64,000 nucleotides of DNA from an uncultured Draconibacterium sp. Its GTDB lineage: Bacteria; Bacteroidota; Bacteroidia; Bacteroidales; Prolixibacteraceae. The stretch lies in the NCBI GenBank assembly GCA_947492175.1, contig CANLMQ010000014.1, forward strand, positions 1 to 64,000, in the 5' to 3' direction. Below are positions 47,245 to 54,851 of this stretch, piece by piece. How positions within the stretch are numbered: position 1 is the first letter of the stretch; each line of letters begins with the position of its first letter. The notes beneath the pieces were generated by a model. The model worked only from the letters and a program-made list of their open reading frames with translations, was not told the DNA's origin and ran no database searches. A program made the position numbers and the translations under genes.

Positions 47245-48504
47245 ATGGAAAGAAGAGATGTAGAAATTATGGCGCCGGTTGGTTCGTACGAATCCTTAAT
47301 GGGAGCCATTCAGGGAGGAGCTAACTCAGTTTATTTTGGTGTGGAGCATTTAAATATGCGTTCGCGTTCAGCCAATAATTTTTCGCTCGACGACCTTCGT
47401 AAAATTGTAGAAATTGCATCGCAGAACAATGTTAAAACCTACCTTACGCTCAATGTCGAGATTTTTGACGGCGAAATGGAACAAATGCATGGTGTTATCG
47501 ATGCAGCTAAAGAAGCCGGGGTTTCAGCAGTTATTGCTGCCGATGTCTCGGTAATTCAATATGCGCATTCCATTAATCTGGAAGTACATATTTCAACACA
47601 GGTAAATATCACAAATACCGAGGCTGTTAAATTCTACTCAAATTTTGCCGATGTGGTTGTTTTGGCACGCGAAATGAATTTGGGACGCGTTTGGGAAATC
47701 AGCGATCAAATAAAAAAAGAGCAGATAAAAGGCCCAAAGGGCGAATTAATAAAGATAGAAATGTTTGCGCACGGTGCACTTTGTATGGCTACCAGCGGAA
47801 AATGTTATCTGAGTTTGCATGAAATGAATTCGTCGGCAAATCGCGGTGCCTGTTTGCAAACCTGCAGGCGTGCCTACACGGTTACTGATAAAGAAACTGG
47901 TAGAGAATTGGAGATCGACAACGAATACATCATGTCGCCAAAGGACCTGAAAACCATACATTTTTTGAATAAGGTACTGGATGCAGGTGTTTCGGTCTTA
48001 AAAATTGAAGGACGTGCACGTTCGGCAGAATATGTAAAAACCACTGTTCAGTGCTACCGAGAGGCGGTTGATGCTTACTTTGATGGTACGTTTACCGAAG
48101 AAAAAATAGCTGACTGGAACGAAAGACTGGCTGCTGTTTTTAATCGTGGCTACTGGGATGGTTATTATCTGGGACAACGTTTAGGCGAGTGGAGCAAAAA
48201 CTATGGCTCGCGTGCTACAAAACGTAAATTGTACATAGGCAAGTGTACTAATTATTTCAAAAAAATAGGTGTTTCCGAATTTAAACTCGAAACTGGTAAT
48301 TTAAAAGTTGGCGATGAAATTATTATTACCGGCCCAACAACCGGTGTAGTTCAAACAAAAGTTGAAGAAATACGCTTTGAATTAAATCCGGTTGAAGAGG
48401 GCTTAAAAGGGCAGCGTATCTCAGTTCCAATCGATATGATTGTCCGTCGTGCTGACAAACTTTTCAAAATGATTGATGCCAAAGAGGTTAAAGAAAGGCA
48501 TTAG
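47245..48504 (+). CDS. U32-family peptidase-like protein (TrhP-type)
   Basis: 419 residues. The U32 signature lies at about 173-210: HGALCMATSGKCYLS and SSANRGACLQTCRR, with the cysteines that bind an iron-sulfur cluster in characterised members. The N-terminal TIM-like barrel starts PVGSYESLMGAIQGGANSVYFG. The best-known relatives (TrhP/YegQ) hydroxylate uridine 34 of tRNA using prephenate, and others modify 23S rRNA; true protease activity is doubtful. The length fits the TrhP type. Confidence 0.88.
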   Translation: MERRDVEIMAPVGSYESLMGAIQGGANSVYFGVEHLNMRSRSANNFSLDDLRKIVEIASQNNVKTYLTLNVEIFDGEMEQMHGVIDAAKEAGVSAVIAADVSVIQYAHSINLEVHISTQVNITNTEAVKFYSNFADVVVLAREMNLGRVWEISDQIKKEQIKGPKGELIKIEMFAHGALCMATSGKCYLSLHEMNSSANRGACLQTCRRAYTVTDKETGRELEIDNEYIMSPKDLKTIHFLNKVLDAGVSVLKIEGRARSAEYVKTTVQCYREAVDAYFDGTFTEEKIADWNERLAAVFNRGYWDGYYLGQRLGEWSKNYGSRATKRKLYIGKCTNYFKKIGVSEFKLETGNLKVGDEIIITGPTTGVVQTKVEEIRFELNPVEEGLKGQRISVPIDMIVRRADKLFKMIDAKEVKERH

Positions 48505-48572
48505 TTAGGTACATTTGTTCTTTTGTTTCTGCAAAAAACACCTTAACTTTCAGCTTGTTATTAATTTAAGAT

Positions 48573-49427
48573 ATGACACTCAGAAAGATTTCATTGGTGT
48601 TTCTTGTTGTTTTTATTGTGATGGTGCCAGCAAAAAGTCAAATTGTTGGTTTTCGTATTGCAGCAAATTCAAACATGTTTATTACAGAACTGGGAACTTC
48701 CGATGTTCCTCATCCTGATGTCTTTGTGGCTACTCCTCCATTTAGCACTGAAAAATATTCGCCGCAACCAACTGTTGGAGTTGAAGGAGAACTGTTGTTT
48801 CAGGTTTCTCCCATGTCGCATTTTGGAGTGGAGCTCGAATATTCAAAACTAAAAGGATACAACGATGATCCTCCGGCTTATAACTACTACCTAACACCTT
48901 ATTATACCGATAACTTTCAAGCTTCAGGAGAATTGGTTACCGATCCGGTTGCATTTAATACAACCCTTTTTAATGTGGCAGTAAACTGGAAATACTTCTT
49001 CTTTGAAAGTTCTCCGCTTAAACCATTTGTTAAACTAACCGGCGTGGTAGCTTTTGTAGGAACTGATTTTACCATTAAAGAAAATGAAAAAGTACTGTAT
49101 GCTCGTGGTACCTTACATTCAACTCAGGAAAAATGGCCGGCCTTTCATCTGGGAGGAGGATTCGGTTTCGATTATAAGTTAAGTAATCAATGGTCTGTTC
49201 AGGTTGATGGAACAGCAACAGTCATTAATTCAGGAATAATTAATGGTGTGCCGAACTTTACGTATGAGAAAGTTGGCGAAACGGAATATCTGCGCTATAA
49301 CAACCGCTCCTCGTTAACCATGCAGTTGAGTGCAGGTTTGGTTTATTACATTGAAGTAGGAGACTCAAAAAGAGGAAGTCAGGGAAGAACAGACCCGAAT
49401 TTACCTTTCTATCGCAAAAAGAATTAG
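48573..49427 (+). CDS. Outer-membrane beta-barrel protein
   Basis: 284 residues. The signal peptide MTLRKISLVFLVVFIVMVP ends near AKSQ. Barrel-type strands follow (VGVEGELLFQVSPMSHFGVELEYS, then FGFDYKLSNQWSVQVDG), consistent with the outer-membrane protein beta-barrel (OmpA/OprF-like or PF13568-type) families. It is 69 bp after the U32 gene but lacks a functional link to it. No enzymatic motif is visible. Confidence 0.8.
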   Translation: MTLRKISLVFLVVFIVMVPAKSQIVGFRIAANSNMFITELGTSDVPHPDVFVATPPFSTEKYSPQPTVGVEGELLFQVSPMSHFGVELEYSKLKGYNDDPPAYNYYLTPYYTDNFQASGELVTDPVAFNTTLFNVAVNWKYFFFESSPLKPFVKLTGVVAFVGTDFTIKENEKVLYARGTLHSTQEKWPAFHLGGGFGFDYKLSNQWSVQVDGTATVINSGIINGVPNFTYEKVGETEYLRYNNRSSLTMQLSAGLVYYIEVGDSKRGSQGRTDPNLPFYRKKN

Positions 49428-49442
49428 GCTGCATAACATTTG

Positions 49443-49493
49443 TTTGAATGCAAAAATTTTACTTACATTTGCAAATGTATGAACATTTGAACA
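49443..49493 (+). promoter_or_regulatory. Promoter with overlapping palindromic operators ahead of the GntR gene
   Basis: TTTG (49443-49446) and TACATTTG (49464-49471) form a Bacteroidota -33/-7 pair 21 bp apart. The -7 element lies inside a perfect 14-bp palindrome ACATTTGCAAATGT (49465-49478). A second dyad, ATTTG-AA-CAAAT, follows within 15 bp. Operators overlapping the promoter of a regulator gene fit autorepression and control of the sugar operon downstream. Confidence 0.6.
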
Positions 49494-49532
49494 AATATGG
49501 TTCGGTGTGATAAACGATAAAGTAATAACACG

Positions 49533-50261
49533 ATGAATTTTGAGATAGATCATTCCAGTAAATTGCCGCTTCATTACCAGGTGGAGGAATTACTCCGTAA
49601 AATGATTGAGTTACCACAATACCAGAAGGGAGAGTTTCTTCCGCCTGAAGTTGAAATGGCAAACAAGTTGGGCGTTAGCCGAAATACAATCCGGCAGGCC
49701 ACTAACAAACTGGAATATGAAGGATTGATTGTTCGGAAAAAAGGCTACGGAACAAAAGTGGCTGAACAAACGCTTACTACCCAGTTAAACAGCTGGCATT
49801 CTTTTACTCAGGAAATGAATGAGAAGGGAATCCTTTTTAAAAACTTCCTTATTAAGTCGGAATTTGTTGAGGTAAAAGAGAAAATAGCAGGATTTCTAAA
49901 TATCCCCGTAAATACAAAAGTCCTTCGGATAACCAGGCTACGAGGCGACGATACCGGTCCGTTTGTGTATTTCGAAAGTTACCTGCACCCGCGAATGGGA
50001 GTGCTTGAAGATGAAGATTTCTCGCAGCCATTGTACGAACTTCTTGAAACAAAATACAAGACACCGGTTAGTGTTTCGCACGAAAAGATTAAAGCCCGGA
50101 TCGCTTCAAAAATTACTGCCGACCGGCTTCGAATCCGCCAAGGAGAACCTGTTTTAATCAGGGAGCGTTTTGTAAGCGATCCAGGAAACCGCCCGGTTGA
50201 ATATAATATTGGTTTTTACATAGCCGAAAAATTTACTTACTCGATTGAAATAAGAAGATAA
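49533..50261 (+). CDS. GntR/HutC-type transcriptional regulator of the glycan operon
   Basis: 242 residues. A winged-helix GntR domain (about 1-75: FLPPEVEMANKLGVSRNTIRQATNKLEYEGLI) is joined to a UTRA ligand-binding domain (about 90-240, ending PVEYNIGFYIAEKFTYSIEI). UTRA domains of this type bind small molecules such as phosphosugars. It is the first gene of the sugar-catabolic unit and ends 1 bp before the kinase gene. Palindromes in its own promoter suggest autoregulation. Confidence 0.93.
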   Translation: MNFEIDHSSKLPLHYQVEELLRKMIELPQYQKGEFLPPEVEMANKLGVSRNTIRQATNKLEYEGLIVRKKGYGTKVAEQTLTTQLNSWHSFTQEMNEKGILFKNFLIKSEFVEVKEKIAGFLNIPVNTKVLRITRLRGDDTGPFVYFESYLHPRMGVLEDEDFSQPLYELLETKYKTPVSVSHEKIKARIASKITADRLRIRQGEPVLIRERFVSDPGNRPVEYNIGFYIAEKFTYSIEIRR

Positions 50262-50262
50262 T

Positions 50263-51201
50263 ATGAAGACAGAAATCTCAATTGGTGTTGATGTAGGTGG
50301 AAGCCACGTAAGTTGCACCGCGTATGACCTGGAGAACAAGCAACTGCTAGAAAATTCACATTCCGAAAACGACCTGGATAATCATGGTCAGCCGGGTGAG
50401 ATTATTGAAGCCTGGGGAAAGACGATCCGGAAAACCATGGAACTTGCCGGTGTTGCTAATGTTTCCGGAATTGGTTTTGCCATGCCCGGTCCCTTTGATT
50501 ATGAAAAAGGAATTCCGCTCTTTACCGGTGAAAACGGAAAATATGAAAACATTTATGGTATAAATGTTCCACAAGAATTGAGAAAGTTTCTGTGTCTTCC
50601 TGACGATTTTAAGATTCGTTTTATTAATGATGCAACTGCGTTTGCCATTGGTGAAGACCAGGTGGGACAAGCAAAAGATTTTAACCATTCTCTTTCGGTA
50701 ACACTGGGCACCGGATTTGGCTCTGCATTTATAAAAGATGGTTTGCCGGTAGTGGAAGGAAGCGAAGTACCTGAACAGGGATGCCTGTGGCACCTGCCTT
50801 TTGAAAACGGGATTGCCGATGATTATTTTTCCACACGTGGATTGATTAAACGTTATCATGCGGCTTCAGGAAAAGAATATTCAGGCGTAAAAGATATTGC
50901 CGAACTAGCTGCTACCGACAATGCTGCAAAAGCACTGTTTAATGATTTTGGCGAAAAAATGGGCACCTTCTTGCATCCATGGATTGAGAAATTCGGGCTG
51001 GAAGCATTTGTAATAGGCGGGAATATTTCGAAAGCCTTCCCACTTTTTGGCGGCAGTTTGAAAAGCTATTTAAGTAGCAAGGGATTAAATCTGGAGGTTT
51101 CTATCTCAGAATTAAAAGAAAATGCCTCGTTTATCGGAGCAGCCACACTGGTTGATGATTCGTTCTACGAGAGAGTTCTGCCTGCACTTAAAAAGATGTA
51201 A
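50263..51201 (+). CDS. ROK-family sugar kinase
   Basis: 312 residues. The ATP phosphate-binding loop IGVDVGGSHVSCTAYD opens the protein; FAMPGPFDYEKG and INDATAFAIGE (about 123-133, with the catalytic Asp) and GTGFGSAFI follow. The usual ROK zinc motif CxCGxxGCxE is absent: the region reads EQGCLWHLPFENG. It most likely phosphorylates a hexose released by the operon enzymes; mannose would suit the mannose-6-phosphate isomerase downstream. It is translationally close to the regulator gene (1 bp). Confidence 0.88.
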   Translation: MKTEISIGVDVGGSHVSCTAYDLENKQLLENSHSENDLDNHGQPGEIIEAWGKTIRKTMELAGVANVSGIGFAMPGPFDYEKGIPLFTGENGKYENIYGINVPQELRKFLCLPDDFKIRFINDATAFAIGEDQVGQAKDFNHSLSVTLGTGFGSAFIKDGLPVVEGSEVPEQGCLWHLPFENGIADDYFSTRGLIKRYHAASGKEYSGVKDIAELAATDNAAKALFNDFGEKMGTFLHPWIEKFGLEAFVIGGNISKAFPLFGGSLKSYLSSKGLNLEVSISELKENASFIGAATLVDDSFYERVLPALKKM

Positions 51202-51298
51202 AAACGGTGTAAAAAGAAGTTCTAAATAATCAGATTGATTGTTGCGGTTAGAACAAACTTCTGACTTCAAACTTCAGTCTTCCAGCTTTTTAAAAATC

Positions 51299-52450
51299 AT
51301 GACAAAACCAAAAATCTCAGTAAAGTATATTATCCCTGTGTTGCTCTCATTTTTTGTAATGAGTTTTTGCGACCTGGTAGGAATTGGTGTTGATAATGCC
51401 AAAGCCGATTTTAATTTGAACAATACACTGGCGCAATTAATTCCGATGGCAGTTTTTGCCTGGTTTTTCATTTTATCCGTGCCTGTTGGTATTTTACAAG
51501 ATCGTATTGGCAAACGAAACATGCTGAATATTGGTATGTTGCTGACTGCTCTTGGTTTGATAGTTCCGTTTTTTATGTATTCTTTTCCGGTTTTGCTGGG
51601 CGGCTTTGCCATGCTCGGTATTGGAAATACCATTATTCAGGTGTCGGCAAATCCCTTGTTAATAGATGTAGTTTCGGCCAAAAAGTCTTCCAGCTTTTTA
51701 AGCTTTTCACAATTCATAAAAGCAATCGGTTCGATGGTTGCACCTTACCTGGCTACTTATTTTGCCCTTCGTTTTGGCGATTGGAAGATTCTTCTCCTTG
51801 TTTTTGGAGGCGTTTCTCTTTTGCCGGTAATATGGCTGCATTTTACCCCAATAACCGAAACTTTATCAAAAGAGAAGAAAGCTACAATTGGGTCCTGTCT
51901 TAAACTTCTTGGCGTGGGTTACATTGCCTTAATGGTGCTGGGAATTTTCTTTGTTGTTGGAATTGATGTTGGAATTAATGCGGCATCAGGGCAATTTTTA
52001 ATGGAAAAGCTGGGAATGGATGCCGAGCCTGCAATGCACGGTCGCAGTTTGTATTTCTTCGGGAAAATGCTGGGTACATTTCTGGGAGCTCTATTACTTA
52101 CCCGCATTTCTTCACGAAAATTTCTGCTTGGTTCGGCAGTGGTAAACCTGATTACAATTGTGGCATTTAATTTTTCTCCATCACCAGTAGTTGCATTGGC
52201 ATTAATGTTCTCCATCGGTTTGGGAGCCTCAAATATTTTCCCGCTGATCTTCTCATTAACGGTTGAAAAATATGCCGACCGTGCCAACGAAATTTCAGGG
52301 CTGATGATTATGGCAGTAGCCGGCGGAGCATTTATACCTCCTGTTGTTGGAAAGGTAACCGATCTGCTGAACGTTACGGCCGGAATGTTCGTATTAATTG
52401 CATGTTCAATATATCTCTTGTTTTTAGCTATTTACGCACTAAAAAGATAA
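51299..52450 (+). CDS. MFS sugar transporter
   Basis: About 383 residues from the ATG at 51299 (MTKPKISVKYIIPVLLSFF); upstream in-frame codons start at TTG and look non-coding. Twelve membrane helices. The DRIGKRNML loop after TM2 is the MFS signature, and the build resembles FucP/GlcP-type sugar/proton symporters. It probably imports the monosaccharides freed by the glycosidases of the operon, since no SusC/SusD pair is in the window. It lies between the kinase and GH92 genes. Confidence 0.9.
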   Translation: MTKPKISVKYIIPVLLSFFVMSFCDLVGIGVDNAKADFNLNNTLAQLIPMAVFAWFFILSVPVGILQDRIGKRNMLNIGMLLTALGLIVPFFMYSFPVLLGGFAMLGIGNTIIQVSANPLLIDVVSAKKSSSFLSFSQFIKAIGSMVAPYLATYFALRFGDWKILLLVFGGVSLLPVIWLHFTPITETLSKEKKATIGSCLKLLGVGYIALMVLGIFFVVGIDVGINAASGQFLMEKLGMDAEPAMHGRSLYFFGKMLGTFLGALLLTRISSRKFLLGSAVVNLITIVAFNFSPSPVVALALMFSIGLGASNIFPLIFSLTVEKYADRANEISGLMIMAVAGGAFIPPVVGKVTDLLNVTAGMFVLIACSIYLLFLAIYALKR

Positions 52451-52457
52451 TAAACGA

Positions 52458-54827
52458 ATGAAACGCTTGGCTTATTTTATGGCAATCATACTACTGTTGT
52501 CATGTCAAACAGAAACTAAAATATACCCCGAATTTAATGCCATGCGGTATGTCGATCCGCAAATAGGCTCTGTACACGGACGCTGGTTTTTTTATACACC
52601 GGCGGCTTTACCTTTTGGAATGGCAAAACTGGCACCTCATACAAATGCTTATGAAAGTCTCGGAGCCTGGCTTCCCGGCGGGTACGACAACCGGCATACT
52701 TCCATCGAAGGTTTTGGCCATTTTCATGAATTTCAAATAGGTGGTGTGGTTGTTATGCCAACAACCGGAGAATTAAAAACAGTTCCCGGATCTTTGGAAA
52801 GTCCGGATGAAGGCTACCGTTCACGTTTTGATAAAACGGATGAGTTTGCTGAACCAGGCTATTATTCTGTTTGGCTAAAAGATTACTCTATTAAAGCCGA
52901 GTTAACGGCTACTGAACGGGTTGGTTTTCATCGTTATACTTTCCCAAAGTCGGAGAGCTCGCATTTGATTTTTGACTTGGGGCATAAACAGGGCGAAAGC
53001 AGTGATGTAACGGAAGCTTTTGCTCAGCTTGTCAATAAAAATGAAGTGGAAGGGTATGTTGAAACAAATCCGGAGTATGTAAAGTTTTGTGATCCGGGGA
53101 ACAGGGTGAAAATGTATTTTGTAGCCCGTTTAAGCAAATCTCCTGAAAGTGTGGGCACTTTTATTGACGAGAAAATCGATAACAATTCAACACAAACCAA
53201 AGCAATCCGAAATGGCATTTATTTGAATTTTAGCACCTCCGAAAATGAGGTGATTGAGATGCAGGTGGGACTTTCGTATTGCAGCACCGAAAACGCCCGT
53301 TTGAATCTGAACTCTGAGTGTGAATCAGTAACTTTTAATGAAGTTCATTCGCAGGCGAAAAAAAAATGGAACGAGATGCTCGGAAGAATTCAGGCTGAAG
53401 GAGGCCGGGAGCTGGATCTGAAGAAATTTTATACAGGATTGTATCACGCGCTTTTGGGACGCGGTTTGGCAAGTGATGTAAATGGTCAGTACAAATTAAA
53501 CGGAGAAGGTGTTGGGCAAATTCCTTTGGATGAAAACGGCATTCCAAAATACAAACATTACAATACCGATGGTATCTGGGGTGGATTCTGGAATCTCGGG
53601 CAACTTTGGGCGCTGGCATATCCCGATTACCTGAGCCAGTACGTTCAATCCAACATCGATTTTTTCAAGGAAACGGGCTGGCTGCACGACGGAGTGGCTG
53701 CAGGAGCATTTACCAACGGAGTTCAAACAAATTTTCAGGCTTTGTTAATGGCTGCTGCCTACAATTGCGGAATTCGCGATTTCGATCTGAGAACCGGCTA
53801 CAAAGCTGCATTAAAAAATGAAATTGATTACCACGGGCGAGACCTTGGAAACGGGAAATACGACTTGAGATATTTTACAAAACTTGGTTATGTCCCTTAC
53901 CAGGATACGACCATTTCGAATGGTTGGGTGTTTAATTTTGGCGCATCGCACACGCTCGAATATGCTTTTAGTTCGTATGCGGTGGCACAAATGGCCAGGG
54001 ATTTGGGTACAGAAGAAGAGTACCTTACTCTGATGAGACAGGCCGGTTACTGGAAGAATTTATTTGATCCGGCAACAAAATTTATTCGTCCCAAACTGCC
54101 CGATGGAGAATTTATAAAGGATTTTGACCCAATGAAAGGCTGGGACGGTTTTCAGGAAGGAAATGCCTACCAGTATACTTGGTATGTTCCGCACGATCCG
54201 GCAGGCTTAATCGAAGAGATGGGTATTGAATTATTTAACAAGCGTTTGGAAAAAACCTTCAACGAAAGTCAAAAGTCGTTGTTTGGCGGCGGAAAGGAAA
54301 TTCATAGTTTTTCGGGTGTCGAAACATTATATAATCAGGGTAACCAGCCTTGTTTGCATCAGCCCTGGCTGTTTAATTATTCGGGAAAACCGTGGCTGTC
54401 GCAGTACTGGACACGCACCATTTGTGACGAGTTTTACGGAATCGAAGCCCTGCATGGCTATGGTTTTGGGCAGGACGAAGACCAGGGCCAACTGGGTGCC
54501 TGGTATGTAATGGCAGCGCTGGGTTTATTCGATGTTCAGGGACATGCTTCAGCAACTCCGTCTTTTCAGTTTGGCAGCCCGCAATTCGCTAAAGTAAGCA
54601 TCCGGCTTTCTCCCGAGTCGGATAAAACATTGATTATTGAAACTACGAATAACTCACCCGAAAATAAATACGTACAAACAGTGCAGTTCAATAAAAACAA
54701 CATCGAAACCTGTTGGATAAAACGGGCTGAACTAATGCAGGGTGGAGTTCTGAAATTTGAAATGGGACCGACTCCAAATAAAAACTGGGGAGTTGGAATA
54801 TCGCCACCATCAATGTCGGATAAATAA
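52458..54827 (+). CDS. GH92 alpha-mannosidase lipoprotein
   Basis: 789 residues. The lipobox MAIILLLSCQ marks a lipoprotein. GH92 landmarks: MRYVDPQIGSVHGRWFF and PGGYDNRHTSIEGFGHFHEF (N-terminal beta domain), HYNTDGIWGGFWNLGQ, GWDGFQEGNAYQYTWYVPHDPAGL and QDEDQGQLGAWYVMAALGLF (alpha/alpha barrel). GH92 enzymes are calcium-dependent exo-alpha-mannosidases acting on N-glycans or yeast mannan. The canonical NDDxGQMSAWY reads DEDQGQLGAWY, a mild divergence. It starts 8 bp after the transporter gene. Confidence 0.93.
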   Translation: MKRLAYFMAIILLLSCQTETKIYPEFNAMRYVDPQIGSVHGRWFFYTPAALPFGMAKLAPHTNAYESLGAWLPGGYDNRHTSIEGFGHFHEFQIGGVVVMPTTGELKTVPGSLESPDEGYRSRFDKTDEFAEPGYYSVWLKDYSIKAELTATERVGFHRYTFPKSESSHLIFDLGHKQGESSDVTEAFAQLVNKNEVEGYVETNPEYVKFCDPGNRVKMYFVARLSKSPESVGTFIDEKIDNNSTQTKAIRNGIYLNFSTSENEVIEMQVGLSYCSTENARLNLNSECESVTFNEVHSQAKKKWNEMLGRIQAEGGRELDLKKFYTGLYHALLGRGLASDVNGQYKLNGEGVGQIPLDENGIPKYKHYNTDGIWGGFWNLGQLWALAYPDYLSQYVQSNIDFFKETGWLHDGVAAGAFTNGVQTNFQALLMAAAYNCGIRDFDLRTGYKAALKNEIDYHGRDLGNGKYDLRYFTKLGYVPYQDTTISNGWVFNFGASHTLEYAFSSYAVAQMARDLGTEEEYLTLMRQAGYWKNLFDPATKFIRPKLPDGEFIKDFDPMKGWDGFQEGNAYQYTWYVPHDPAGLIEEMGIELFNKRLEKTFNESQKSLFGGGKEIHSFSGVETLYNQGNQPCLHQPWLFNYSGKPWLSQYWTRTICDEFYGIEALHGYGFGQDEDQGQLGAWYVMAALGLFDVQGHASATPSFQFGSPQFAKVSIRLSPESDKTLIIETTNNSPENKYVQTVQFNKNNIETCWIKRAELMQGGVLKFEMGPTPNKNWGVGISPPSMSDK

Positions 54828-54851
54828 TCTGAAAACCTAAAACCAATCAGG

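Noticed and set aside
48515..48718. A short frame overlapping the start of the outer-membrane barrel gene
   Set aside because: It overlaps the signal peptide region of the barrel gene in another frame and has no homology-like features.
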